A stretch of 64,000 nucleotides of DNA, from contig NZ_JFKB01000008.1 in NCBI RefSeq assembly GCF_002115745.1, positions 186,001-250,000 of the forward strand. The letters run 5' to 3'. Under the pieces are notes generated by a model. It ran no database searches. It had not been told where the DNA came from and saw nothing but the letters and a program-made list of their open reading frames with translations. Shown here piece after piece: positions 26,247 to 35,728 of the stretch. The stretch's first letter is position 1. Every line of letters starts with the position of its first letter. Source of the stretch: Thalassospira alkalitolerans (GTDB taxonomy: Bacteria; Pseudomonadota; Alphaproteobacteria; Rhodospirillales; Thalassospiraceae). Position numbers and translations under genes: made by a program.

Positions 26247-28163
26247 CTAATCATCACCATCCACCAGGTCCGCATGAATATTGTGCACCAAAGACAGACG
26301 TAACGCATTGGCAATCGCAATCACATCAATACCTTCCTGAAGCACCGCCCCCATCACCGGACTGATATAGCCCAGGGCAGCAAACCCCATGGCGATGATT
26401 GATAACACCATACCGCCGATCACACTTTGCAAAAGGATACGGCGCATGGTGATGCTGATGTGAAACAGTTCGTCCACGGTCTGAAGCGAGCTTTCGGGGA
26501 TTACCGCCCCTGCGGCCTCGGCCGTGACGGAGCTATGCTTGCCAAAGGCAATGCCAACCGTTGCCACCGCCAATGCCGGGGCATCATTGATGCCATCCCC
26601 CATGAAAAGGGTCGGCGCATTGGCGGCCTCGCGGCGCACAATGGCAACCTTTTGTTCCGGGCTTTGCGACGCAAGACTTTCATCAATGCCCAGCAATTGC
26701 GAAAGGTGGCTAACCTCGCTTTCGCGGTCGCCCGATAACAACATGATTTTTTTGAAATGATGCACCGGGCCCAAATGCCCGACGAAATGTTTGCCATCGG
26801 CGCGCGGGTTATCGCGAAACCGAAACGTCGCGGCATAAGCCCCATCCACCATGATCGCACATTCAAGGCCACTGACACTGGGCGGCAGGATATCAACCAT
26901 CGCCGGATCACCTGCGATCAGTTTTTTACGATGCGTTACCGCAACATCATGCCCATCCACCGCCCCGGTCAATCCCTGCCCCGGTTTTTCCGAAACGCGC
27001 GCCACATCGCCCAGCGCAAGCTTGCGATCCTTGGCCCCGGCCAAAACCGCCACCGCCAACGGATGCTTGGAATAGCGTTCCAGACTGGCCGCAAGGCGCA
27101 GCACATCGCTGGCAGTTCGGCCCGTAACCGGCAAGATTTCGACCAGTTCCGGTCGGCCATAGGTCAGCGTGCCGGTTTTATCAAAAATCGCGGTTTTACA
27201 GGTTGGCAATCGTTCCAGAACCGTCGGGTCGCGGATCACAATACCGCGCCGGGCGGCCATGGAAATCGCACTCATGATCGTGATCGGAATGGCGATTAAA
27301 AGTGGGCAGGGCGTTGCCACAACAAGAACCGCCAAAAACCGCACGGAATCACCGCTAAGATACCAAGCAATAAACGCCACCAACAGCGCGAAAGGTGCAA
27401 ACCATGCCCCGATCTGATCGCCAAGTCGGCGGATTTTCGGGCGTTTTTGTTCGGCTTCTTGCATCACCTGCATGATCTGGGCATAGCGGGACTCACGTGC
27501 GCGACGTTCGGCGCGCACCACCAGAACCGCATCGCCATTAATCGCCCCCGAAAGCACCGATGCCCCCGGTGCCTTGCTAACCACATAGGGTTCCCCGGTC
27601 AGATAGCTTTCATCCATGCTGCCATGACCATCGACAACCACCCCATCGACCGGGGCGGTATCATGGGGGAATACCGCAATCAAATCGCCGATTGCAATAT
27701 CATCCAACCCGATATCGGTAATGTTTTCGCCGTCTTTCCGATGCGCCACCGTCGGCATACGATCGGCCAGCGCATTAAGCGCCGAGGATGCCTTGCGCAT
27801 GGCGAAAGCTTCAAGCACCTGCCCACCGCTCAGCATCAGGATAATCAGCGATGCCGCCAGATATTCGCCCAGCACAACACCAGTAATAAAGGCGATAACC
27901 GCCAGAAAATCCGCCCCGAAATCGCGTTGCAACAGCTTAAGGACGATTTCAACAATCAGAACCCCGCCGCCAAATGCCACAACCCCGAAAAGCGGCCAAT
28001 CCATTGTTGCAAAGCCCAAAACCGGCGCCATTGCAATCGGCATCAAGGCAAAATGCGCAACAATCCCGATCACGGTCAAGGCCAGCACCGCCCGGTTAAG
28101 ACGAACAGCCGACCACAAAGCTTTTTTGGGCGATGGCACGCCCGCAGGCTGATCAGCAGGCAT
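26247..28163 (-). CDS. Heavy-metal P1B-type ATPase without N-terminal metal-binding domain
   Basis: A 638-residue cation-exporting ATPase. The actuator has SYLTGEP (TGE at 189-191), the phosphorylation motif is DKTGT (328-332), the nucleotide domain has SKHPLA, and GDGINDAPALA is the hinge motif. The ion-path helix carries TPCPLL (284-288) in place of the CPC of Cu/Zn exporters. There is no HMA (CxxC) or His-rich N-terminus. The C-terminus contains HNIHADLVDGDD, a possible metal ligand cluster. The metal cannot be assigned; TPC with a short N-terminus resembles poorly studied P1B subgroups. Probably in one transcript with the HdeD gene. Confidence 0.92.
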   Translation of the reverse strand: MPADQPAGVPSPKKALWSAVRLNRAVLALTVIGIVAHFALMPIAMAPVLGFATMDWPLFGVVAFGGGVLIVEIVLKLLQRDFGADFLAVIAFITGVVLGEYLAASLIILMLSGGQVLEAFAMRKASSALNALADRMPTVAHRKDGENITDIGLDDIAIGDLIAVFPHDTAPVDGVVVDGHGSMDESYLTGEPYVVSKAPGASVLSGAINGDAVLVVRAERRARESRYAQIMQVMQEAEQKRPKIRRLGDQIGAWFAPFALLVAFIAWYLSGDSVRFLAVLVVATPCPLLIAIPITIMSAISMAARRGIVIRDPTVLERLPTCKTAIFDKTGTLTYGRPELVEILPVTGRTASDVLRLAASLERYSKHPLAVAVLAGAKDRKLALGDVARVSEKPGQGLTGAVDGHDVAVTHRKKLIAGDPAMVDILPPSVSGLECAIMVDGAYAATFRFRDNPRADGKHFVGHLGPVHHFKKIMLLSGDRESEVSHLSQLLGIDESLASQSPEQKVAIVRREAANAPTLFMGDGINDAPALAVATVGIAFGKHSSVTAEAAGAVIPESSLQTVDELFHISITMRRILLQSVIGGMVLSIIAMGFAALGYISPVMGAVLQEGIDVIAIANALRLSLVHNIHADLVDGDD

Positions 28164-28624
28164 ATCGGGTTCTCCGCAAATTGCTAATGAACTAAAAGGT
28201 CCGGCCCTTTATCTAAACAGACTAATCCGAAACCGGGGGTTCGCCGAAAACTATTTATCAATCATGACCGTGAAGGAACCCGCCCCATGCGCCTTGTTCC
28301 GCGGCCAAGCAAGCGTGTCACATGCGCGATTTGGCAGGGCCATTAACGGGTAAAAGATCCTATTGAACCACGGCGATTCTCGCCAGACTCGATACTGCCC
28401 GACGGCAACGTCATCATGAAGACGACATCGCGGTTTTATGTATTTTTTTAAAGTGCATCCACGATGAACCAGTCGGGCGTACATCATCGCGTGCAAGGCA
28501 GGCCAACGGATTTCAATTGTTATAGGAACGATTATAAAAAAGGATCGATAAGTGGTTCACACGAACAGGTTTTGACACCCCGTCTTCAAGGGACTATTGA
28601 AAGCTTGTATCTGTCCAGAATGGA
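28164..28624. other. Divergent intergenic region before the DUF2946 gene
   Basis: 461 bases between the P-type ATPase and the DUF2946 gene, so promoters in both directions are expected. A good sigma70-like promoter lies at 28572-28600. An 81-codon frame on the minus strand (28251-28496) lacks a ribosome site and any recognisable pattern. Confidence 0.5.
28572..28600 (+). promoter_or_regulatory. Candidate sigma70 promoter of the DUF2946-PepSY unit
   Basis: TTGACA (28572-28577), a 17-bp spacer, then TATTGA (28595-28600). The predicted start of transcription is about 18 bases before the TTG start codon at 28625. Read by eye only. Confidence 0.5.
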
Positions 28625-29083
28625 TTGAAATCTGTGTTCAGAAGCCGCCAGATATATTGGGCCATCAGACGCAGCCTATCGGTTGGCGTTGCGTGCTTTT
28701 TGCTGGCCAATGCATTGATGTTTGGCTTCATGCATGCCCCGGTTGCGCTTGCCAATACGGCAACGGCGACGGATGCGAACACAGGGCAAAGCTTCATTCC
28801 CCTGATCATCTGTACGGCCAACGGAATTAAAACAATTTCCGTTTCGCCCGAACTTGCCACCGGCAGCACGACATCACCGCATAGTTCCAACGCCTATGAA
28901 GGCTTCCAATGCGCAATTTGCGGTCTTGGCAATCATGCGGTCGGCCTGCCCGTCGACCCGGAAATGCCAATGATCTTGCGTGTGCGGCTGTCCAATTCGG
29001 TCACCGCCCTTCATATTACCGCACGCCTGCATGATTTCTGCGCGATTGCGGCATCCCCCCGCGCACCACCCTTCCCCGTTTGA
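28625..29083 (+). CDS. DUF2946-type small exported protein
   Basis: A 152-residue protein with an N-terminal membrane segment or signal (SVGVACFLLANALMFGFMHAP). The central part has IPLIICTANGIKTISVSPE and, later, GFQCAICGLGNH with a C-x-x-C pair, the DUF2946 pattern. DUF2946 genes often sit beside copper or TonB-dependent uptake genes. No ATG start is in frame; TTG at 28625 is the first start codon. The following gene, a PepSY membrane protein, fits a metal-uptake or metal-reduction context (inference). Confidence 0.72.
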   Translation: MKSVFRSRQIYWAIRRSLSVGVACFLLANALMFGFMHAPVALANTATATDANTGQSFIPLIICTANGIKTISVSPELATGSTTSPHSSNAYEGFQCAICGLGNHAVGLPVDPEMPMILRVRLSNSVTALHITARLHDFCAIAASPRAPPFPV

Positions 29084-29242
29084 TCCTTAATCCGGCTGGC
29101 CTTATCCCGCTTTCCCCATAACGGAACCGGCATATCTGGCGCGGCTGTCTTCAAATTATTGTTGAAATCCCGGGTACGGCTTTATGGGTCGGGCGCATGC
29201 GCCAACAGGCTGCCATACCCGTGGATAAACGGGGATATCGTG

Positions 29243-30712
29243 ATGTCAAACGCATCAAAAATCACATCCGGGGGCCATTCTGGCCAACCCGATGCATTGC
29301 CCGCACGTGCCAAGGCGGCACCCAAGGGAACAAGCAGCATCTATCGCGCTGTCTGGCGCTGGCATTTTTATGCGGGCCTTCTGATCCTGCCTTTCATGAT
29401 CATGATGGCGATCACGGGGGCGGCTTATATCTATCGTGATGAAATTGATGACTGGGTCTATTCCGATCTGAAATTCGTCACGGAAATGGATGTGCCACCA
29501 CTGCCCATGAGCACCCAGATAGATGCCGTGCGTTATTTTGTTGGCGATACACCGGTCAAAATCATTCCACCGGCCAGCCCGGATCGCAGCACCGAAATCG
29601 TGATTGCGACATCGGGCGGGGACAAACGGGCGGTTTATGTTGATCCCTATACCGGGCTGGTACTGGGTTCGATGCCTGATCGCGGTACGGTGATGTGGTT
29701 AATCCGTCGCATCCACAGCTTGGCCGAATTTGGCACCATCCCGAACTACATCATCGAAATAGCATCAGGCTGGAGCATCCTTTTGGTCGCAACCGGCATG
29801 TATCTTTGGTGGCCGCAGGCAAATCAAAAAGGCGGGGTTGTTACCCTGCGCGATACGCCCAAACGCCGCCGCTGGTGGCGCGATGCCCATGCCGTGACCG
29901 GGATTTTCATCGGCCTGTTTATTGTCTTCATGGCCGGAACCGGCATGTTCTGGTCGGTCTTCTGGGGCAAATATGCCAATGAATTTGCCAATGGCACGCC
30001 CAATGGCTATCCATCAGGCGTGCGCGTGGATGTCCCGCTTTCGACCGTCCCGATGATCGAGGCCTTTGGTGATACCGGCTGGACCACGGAAAACATGCCC
30101 GTTCCCCTATCTGTTGACGGCGGCCCGCTGGCAACCGGGACCACGGCAGCAGCATCGACCCTGCCCCAGACCCAGACCCAGACCCAGACCCGGATCGGGA
30201 TTGACACGGCAATTGCCCGCTTTACCGAACTTGGCATCGCGCCGGGCTATGCCATTTCCCTGCCCAAAGGCGAAACCGGTGTTTACAGCGCTTCGGTCTA
30301 TCCCAACGATCTTGATCAGCAACGCGTGATCCATCTGGATCAGTATTCGGGACGGACCCTGATCAATATGGGCTATCACGACTACGGTATTTTTGGCCGG
30401 ATCATGGAATTGGGGATCAATATTCATATGGGTCAGGAATTCGGGGTGCTTAACCAGATTTTTCTGCTCGTGATCTGTGCGCTGATTGTCTTCATGTCGG
30501 TTTCGGCTGGTGTGATGTGGTGGAAACGCCGCCCGGCCGGATCGATTGGCATTCCGCCTTTGCCGCGCAATGCGCGCAGCATGACCATTGTTGCCGCCAT
30601 TCTTGCCATCGGTGGCATCATTTATCCGACGGTTGGCGCCTCCATGATCGTGATCTGGTTGCTTGACTGGCTGTTTGTTGCCCGTCCGGCGCGGGCCATG
30701 CGCACGGCCTGA
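29243..30712 (+). CDS. PepSY-associated transmembrane protein (PiuB-like)
   Basis: A 489-residue inner-membrane protein. Helix 1 reads WHFYAGLLILPFMIMMAITGAAYIY with the family H in WHFYAG; paired PepSY regions follow (VYVDPYTGLVLGSM and VIHLDQYSGRTLI), a R-x-x-H-S-L loop (IRRIHSLAEFG), further helices and MWWKRRPAG before the last helices. These proteins accompany siderophore and heme uptake systems and are proposed ferric reductases. ATG at 29243 follows a GGGGA. The periplasmic loop contains a (CAGACC)4 microsatellite coding Gln-Thr repeats at 30167-30190. Confidence 0.9.
   Translation: MSNASKITSGGHSGQPDALPARAKAAPKGTSSIYRAVWRWHFYAGLLILPFMIMMAITGAAYIYRDEIDDWVYSDLKFVTEMDVPPLPMSTQIDAVRYFVGDTPVKIIPPASPDRSTEIVIATSGGDKRAVYVDPYTGLVLGSMPDRGTVMWLIRRIHSLAEFGTIPNYIIEIASGWSILLVATGMYLWWPQANQKGGVVTLRDTPKRRRWWRDAHAVTGIFIGLFIVFMAGTGMFWSVFWGKYANEFANGTPNGYPSGVRVDVPLSTVPMIEAFGDTGWTTENMPVPLSVDGGPLATGTTAAASTLPQTQTQTQTRIGIDTAIARFTELGIAPGYAISLPKGETGVYSASVYPNDLDQQRVIHLDQYSGRTLINMGYHDYGIFGRIMELGINIHMGQEFGVLNQIFLLVICALIVFMSVSAGVMWWKRRPAGSIGIPPLPRNARSMTIVAAILAIGGIIYPTVGASMIVIWLLDWLFVARPARAMRTA
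30167..30190 (+). repeat. Four tandem CAGACC hexamers inside the PepSY gene
   Basis: The in-frame hexamer codes QT pairs in the loop between two PepSY-type regions. Unit gain or loss would keep the frame, so the loop length can vary without breaking the gene. Confidence 0.9.
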
Positions 30713-30818
30713 CCGGTTGATCGCCTTCTTGGCCGCTTGGCCAACATGAAAATCTGGTGTCGATACGCGGCACCCCGCAAATTGCCGCGTATCCCCCTTG
30801 TGCCATCGGGAGATTCCC

Positions 30819-31463
30819 ATGAACAACGCAGACGCCTTAAAACAGCTTGAAAAACTTGCCGAAAACCCGGCCCTTGATCTGGGGGCAAATGTTGCCCTTG
30901 GCCATCACGAAGATGATGGCGATCATGTCTATCGCATCCTGAATGGCCTTGTGATGCAATGTCATTATGGCGAAGACGGTGAACGTCAGGTGTGCCGCGT
31001 GTTTCGCCCGGGGGATCTGATTGGCCTTGAAACCGTTGCCGAACCGGGGCTGCCCTTGATTAGCGAAACCCTGACAGCAACCGTTTTGATGCGCATTCCG
31101 GTCGCCCGCATCCGGGATGCGCAAACCACCAATCCCGAACTGCAGCACGCCATCCTGCGCCTGCTGGCGCGTGAAGTAGTCGATGGCTATAACTGGAAGA
31201 TCAATCTGGGGACTGGATCGGCGATGCGCCGGATTTGCCGGTTTCTGCTATGGAGTGCCAAGGATGAATATTGCCCTCTGCCAACACGTGACAAGCTGGG
31301 CAGCATCATCGCCACCACCACCGAAACCGCCAGCCGCATGATTGCCGACCTTCGGCGTCAGGGTGTCTTGCGCAAAAGCCGGTCCCGCCCGGCAACTGTT
31401 GTGATTGACCGGGATCGTGTGCGCCAAAAGGCCGGTGACTTCTGGGATTATCACGCTGCCTGA
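30819..31463 (+). CDS. Crp/Fnr-family transcriptional regulator
   Basis: A 214-residue regulator: an N-terminal cNMP-type beta-roll (residues about 20-115, GDHVYRILNGLVMQCHYGEDG and FRPGDLIGLE), a dimer helix and a C-terminal helix-turn-helix (TRDKLGSIIATTTETASRMIAD). Fnr-type N-terminal Fe-S cysteines are absent, so it is not an oxygen sensor of the FNR kind. GGGAGA precedes ATG 30819. It follows the PepSY gene by 106 bases on the same strand; the effector is unknown. Confidence 0.9.
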   Translation: MNNADALKQLEKLAENPALDLGANVALGHHEDDGDHVYRILNGLVMQCHYGEDGERQVCRVFRPGDLIGLETVAEPGLPLISETLTATVLMRIPVARIRDAQTTNPELQHAILRLLAREVVDGYNWKINLGTGSAMRRICRFLLWSAKDEYCPLPTRDKLGSIIATTTETASRMIADLRRQGVLRKSRSRPATVVIDRDRVRQKAGDFWDYHAA

Positions 31464-31471
31464 TACGCAAT

Positions 31472-31503
31472 GTCCGCGCCCTTTAATTAAAAAGGACACG
31501 GAC
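31472..31503. terminator. Hairpin between convergent genes
   Basis: A 13-base arm (31472-31484) pairs with 31491-31503 with two mismatches around AATTAA. The stem carries CTTT/AAAG at its top. It lies between the Crp/Fnr gene and the convergent PAS-GGDEF-EAL gene and may serve both. Confidence 0.6.
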
Positions 31504-31548
31504 ATGATAATGAAAACCGGGAAATGCGGTCGCGCGGCTAAACCATAA

Positions 31549-34500
31549 TCAGTGCGGCCGCTCGTTCCCGCCAAATGGCACGTCAAAGGCCATGGTGACG
31601 TTCGATTTCAACAGCAATTCAAACTCGCTGGCCGGGATCGGCTTGCTGAAATAAAAGCCCTGCACCTCGTCAACGCCTTCAGACACGATGCGTTCAAGCT
31701 GCATTTCGGTTTCGATCCCCTCGACATTAACCGCCATGCCGAATGACCGTGCAAGGAAGACCACCGCACGCACAATCGCCGCATTGCCATCGCGGCTATC
31801 AAGATCAATGATGAATGACCGGTCGATCTTGATCTTGTCGACCGGGAACCGTTTAAGATACGCCAGCGACGAATAGCCGGTGCCAAAATCATCAATCGCA
31901 ATCCGGATCCCCTGATTTCGCAGGATGCCCAGCGTAATCGCCGCTTCGCGCGGATTATCCATCACCGCACTTTCGGTAACTTCAAATTGCAGTTGATTGG
32001 GGTTCAGTCGCGACTGTTCCAAAACATTGCCAACGCTTTCGATCAGGTCTTCGTGCCGTGCAAGTTCCAACGGAGAAAGATTGACCGAAATCGTCAATTC
32101 GCCATAACCGGCATCAACCCATTCACGTGTCTGATTACAGGCCTGATTAAGTACCCAGCGGCCAACATCGGCAATAATGCCCATGCGTTCGGCAACCGGG
32201 ATAAAATCAACCGGGCTAACCTGACCGCGTGATGGATGGAACCAGCGTACCAAGGCCTCCATCCCGATGATCCGGTGGTTCGCAATATCAATGATCGGCT
32301 GATAGAAAAGCTCCAGCTCGTCATTTTCAATCGCATGGCCAAGATCACGTTCAAGCGCCTTGCGTTCCTGCACTTCGACCTGAAGACGCGGCTCAAAGAA
32401 ATGGTATCGATTGCGTCCTTCGGCCTTGGAACAATAAAGCGCCAGGTCAACATTCCTTAACAGGTCTTTTTCATCGCGGCCGTCTTGCGGGAACAGGCAG
32501 ATACCAACCGATGTCGATACCTGAATCTCGTTCCCCTCAAGCATAAAGCGTTCGGAAACACGTTCGATCAGGCGCTGCGCGACAAAGGTCACTTCCTCGG
32601 CGGTGCCCGGATCATGGATCAGAACCGCAAATTCATCCCCGCCCAGACGCGCCACCACATCCTCGTTGCGCAAACAAACGCGCATGCGTTCACCAACGCC
32701 CTGCAACAGCAAATCGCCAATCGGATGGCCCAGCGTATCGTTGATGTCCTTGAAGTTATCAAGATCAAACAACATCAGGACAAAGCTGCGTTTTTCATGC
32801 TTGCCACGCTTGACCGCCGCGGCCAACCGTTCCTGAAACAAGGTCCGGTTCGGCAAGCCCGTCAACCCGTCATGATGGGCCAGGAACTGAATGCGGGCTT
32901 CGCTGCGTTTGCGATCGGTAATATCGGTAATTGATCCTTCGATCAGGATCGGCAATCCCTTGTCATCTCGGATAAGTCGGGCGTTTTCCTCGACCCAGAT
33001 GATTTTGCCATCGCGGCACCGCATTTCGGCCTCGAACCCCTGCACCACACCGTCGCGCAACAGCTTGCCCATCAGGCGGCACCGGTTGGTCGGGTTCAAA
33101 TAGCAATCGCTGAAATCGTTATGAGGCGACAATAATTCATCTGCACTGTCATATCGAAGGATCGACACAAAGGCCGGGTTCGCCGACAGAATTTCACCCA
33201 ATGGCCTGCTTTGATAAAGTCCCTCGGCGGAATTTTCAAAAATACCGCGATACTTTTCCTCGGCCAGACGCAAGGCACGCTCGACCGACAGTTTTTCGGT
33301 GACGTCCTGCCCGATACAGATCACACCTGCAACGTCGCCATCTTCGGCAAAATGCGCCCGTGCATTCCATTGCAACAGGCGGACTTCGCCATCCCGGCGG
33401 CGGAATGATATGACTTCATCCTTGATGATTTCACCCGATATCAGACGCCTGATTGCCTGACGCACCTGATCACGTTCACCATCAAGCAACAGGAAATCAA
33501 AAAAGTTCTGACCGGCGGCTTCCATCCAGGAATAGCCAAAAGTCCATTCACATTCGCGATTATATTCCAGAATGCGGCCTTCGGAATCAAGAAACAGAAT
33601 GACACTGCCCGCGGTCTGAACAAGGGCGCGATAACGTTCCTGACGACGGCGCAAATCATATTCGGCCTGACGGCTTTTGGTGATATCGGTAACGGTAACG
33701 CTGTATCCCAACAGCAACCCGCCTTCGCCACGGATATCCGTGGCATTGATTTCCACCCAAAGCTGACTGCCATCCTGACGGCGCATTTCAACATCGCGCG
33801 AGTGAATACCATGCCCTGCAATCAGGTCACGGCGCAGTTCTTTAAGGTCTTCAATCCGGGCATAGAATTTTTCGCTTTTGCTGACATAAGCCTGGCGCAA
33901 TTCACGCACATTTTCATAGCCGAACAAAGTTGCTGTTTCTTCATTCACACTGGTCAGCGTGCCGTCTGCGGCCAGATCAATAATCCCGTGAACCGCATTT
34001 TCAAGCGCCCGGCGATAGCTTTCCTCGCGCGTGCGTTCTTCTCCGAACAGGGCAACGGCGTCCTGTGCCGGCAATGGCATCCGCTGCCATTGGTAAATCC
34101 GCTGTCCGTAATGAACGGTGCGAATCTCGTCCCAGTCGGCAATGTCTTCGCCTTCTTCGATCAGCGCGCGTTGCCCGGCTGGCCGCATCAGGGACATGGC
34201 ACTGGGCAACCCGATTTCAAGCGCGGCCTGTTCGGCCGCCTTGTTGCAAAATCGCAAACCGCCATCGCGTTCAACCACCAAAACCGGCTGCGGCGAAATA
34301 AGGACCCCGGTCCCCGTCGTCGCATCGGCATCCTGAAGCGCGATGATCCGCACATAGACCTGATCAGCATGGGTTAATTGCCAGGCAAAAAACTGAACAT
34401 CATGCCCGTCGATCTTATCCACACGCGAAAAATAACCAACCGTTTTAAGGGCTTCGGCACTGATTTCCCGGATGTTTCGGGCAATTTCAGGATGTGCATC

Positions 34501-34686
34501 AATCATGTGCCAAGTATCCTTGGCCAGATCGCTGGTGATCATCTGCGCCCATGGCGCATTGACAAGAAGGCTTTCGCCGATCGGATCATAGATCCCCGAC
34601 GGGACACGAAGATGCCCAATCAATGCCGCAAGAATCCCCGCAACATCGTTCGAAATGATAGCTCCCATACCCGGCTTATTCGTCAT
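31549..34686 (-). CDS. Multi-PAS GGDEF-EAL protein
   Basis: A 1045-residue cytoplasmic c-di-GMP enzyme. The first 220 residues hold a possible degenerate PAS pair (PQPVLVVERDGGLRFCNKAA at about 131). Three clear PAS/PAC units follow: about 225-340 (GIIDLAADGTLTSVNEETA), 350-465 and 475-595, each ending in a PAC-like TDIT or QDVT. GGDEF is intact (GGDEF 682-686) with I-site RNED (673-676), and EAL is intact (EAL 810-812, then DDFGTGYSS, VEGIE). No membrane segment is seen, so it senses internal signals. Both activities are possible; bifunctional proteins of this layout often act mainly as phosphodiesterases. Monocistronic. Confidence 0.94.
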   Translation of the reverse strand: MTNKPGMGAIISNDVAGILAALIGHLRVPSGIYDPIGESLLVNAPWAQMITSDLAKDTWHMIDAHPEIARNIREISAEALKTVGYFSRVDKIDGHDVQFFAWQLTHADQVYVRIIALQDADATTGTGVLISPQPVLVVERDGGLRFCNKAAEQAALEIGLPSAMSLMRPAGQRALIEEGEDIADWDEIRTVHYGQRIYQWQRMPLPAQDAVALFGEERTREESYRRALENAVHGIIDLAADGTLTSVNEETATLFGYENVRELRQAYVSKSEKFYARIEDLKELRRDLIAGHGIHSRDVEMRRQDGSQLWVEINATDIRGEGGLLLGYSVTVTDITKSRQAEYDLRRRQERYRALVQTAGSVILFLDSEGRILEYNRECEWTFGYSWMEAAGQNFFDFLLLDGERDQVRQAIRRLISGEIIKDEVISFRRRDGEVRLLQWNARAHFAEDGDVAGVICIGQDVTEKLSVERALRLAEEKYRGIFENSAEGLYQSRPLGEILSANPAFVSILRYDSADELLSPHNDFSDCYLNPTNRCRLMGKLLRDGVVQGFEAEMRCRDGKIIWVEENARLIRDDKGLPILIEGSITDITDRKRSEARIQFLAHHDGLTGLPNRTLFQERLAAAVKRGKHEKRSFVLMLFDLDNFKDINDTLGHPIGDLLLQGVGERMRVCLRNEDVVARLGGDEFAVLIHDPGTAEEVTFVAQRLIERVSERFMLEGNEIQVSTSVGICLFPQDGRDEKDLLRNVDLALYCSKAEGRNRYHFFEPRLQVEVQERKALERDLGHAIENDELELFYQPIIDIANHRIIGMEALVRWFHPSRGQVSPVDFIPVAERMGIIADVGRWVLNQACNQTREWVDAGYGELTISVNLSPLELARHEDLIESVGNVLEQSRLNPNQLQFEVTESAVMDNPREAAITLGILRNQGIRIAIDDFGTGYSSLAYLKRFPVDKIKIDRSFIIDLDSRDGNAAIVRAVVFLARSFGMAVNVEGIETEMQLERIVSEGVDEVQGFYFSKPIPASEFELLLKSNVTMAFDVPFGGNERPH

Positions 34687-35052
34687 TTTTGTTATCGCTG
34701 CGAGACCATAACTATTACCCCATCTGCTGCAAAGGCAAATTTCATTCCAAAAAGATAATACGAAGCATTCCGATTGCTAACATATTGTATCTTATGACTA
34801 TCCCCTGCGGATCACAGCAGCCATGCACGACCGTGCAGCCTGTCCCCCTGCGCTCCGACCCGCAAAGGATGCCGCATAGTTCACTACGCAATCATTAAAA
34901 TCCTGAAGATTTAATCGGTTAACTGTTGCCGAGGACGGAATACCGTCCTAGGGTCTTATTCCATCAGAGTTGTCACAAGCCCCCATCCGAGACGTCGACG
35001 TTTGGCAAAGATACCGTCAACCGACGTCCATCCGGAAACAGGAGTTACCAAC
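34687..35052. other. Divergent intergenic region with small hairpins
   Basis: 366 bases between the PAS-GGDEF-EAL gene and the TerB-like gene. It holds two short stems, TGCACG/CGTGCA (34824-34837) and AGGACGG/CCGTCCT (34932-34949). No gene is recognised. Confidence 0.45.
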
Positions 35053-35466
35053 GTGATATCACATCAGGATGCCTTGATTTACACAATGGTTATGGTGTCG
35101 GCCTCTGATAATGACATCACCGATGCCGAACTTTCCGCCATGGGACGCCGGGTCCGCTATCTTCCGATTTTTGCCGGTTTTGACAGCGACAGTGTGACTG
35201 ATGTCGCACGCGACTGTGCCCAATTACTTGCCAAGGAAGACGGGCTCGATAGCACGCTTGATATGATCCGCGATGCATTACCGCGCAAATTGCGCGAGAC
35301 GGCTTATGTCTTTGCCTGCGAGATTGTTCTGTCTGATAGCGAAATCAGTCAGGAAGAACTTCGCATTCTCGAACTGATCCGTCACCGGCTTGATATTGAC
35401 CGTCTGGTTGGCGCTGCCATCGAACGTGCCATGGCCGCACGTTATGTGCGCCCTGGCGATTTCTAG
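35053..35466 (+). CDS. TerB-like (tellurite resistance TerB family) protein
   Basis: A 137-residue all-helical cytosolic protein. ALIYTMVMVSASDNDITDAE, KLRETAYVFACEIVLSDSEI and EEELRI-like ending with HRLDIDRLVGAAIERAM match the TerB/DjlA N-terminal fold with its acidic DxxxxxxE metal-binding repeats. GTG at 35053 is chosen because AGGAG lies 8 bases upstream; a longer frame starts at 35002. No ter operon partners lie nearby, so this is a stand-alone TerB-fold protein; its function is unknown. Confidence 0.78.
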   Translation: MISHQDALIYTMVMVSASDNDITDAELSAMGRRVRYLPIFAGFDSDSVTDVARDCAQLLAKEDGLDSTLDMIRDALPRKLRETAYVFACEIVLSDSEISQEELRILELIRHRLDIDRLVGAAIERAMAARYVRPGDF

Positions 35467-35728
35467 AACCCAGCTGAAAACGATCGTATAATTTCCATCC
35501 GACGATATAACGTCGGCCCATAACAACGGAACCCGACACACCCCGACACAAACTCTGATGAAACGCGCATTAAATCGGGCCATTGCCCCTAATTGCTGCT
35601 TTCTTTGTCGGACCAATATGTTATGGCCGTGTTCGCAATTTTGCTGCCGTGCCCCCCGGTTCACCTGACCGGGAGGTTTTTGATCGTCTGATCGCTTTTG
35701 TCGACCGCCAAACAAAGGATTAATCGTC

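Noticed and set aside
28251-28496. 81-codon minus-strand frame upstream of the DUF2946 gene
   Set aside because: No ribosome site or family resemblance; it lies across an expected divergent promoter region.
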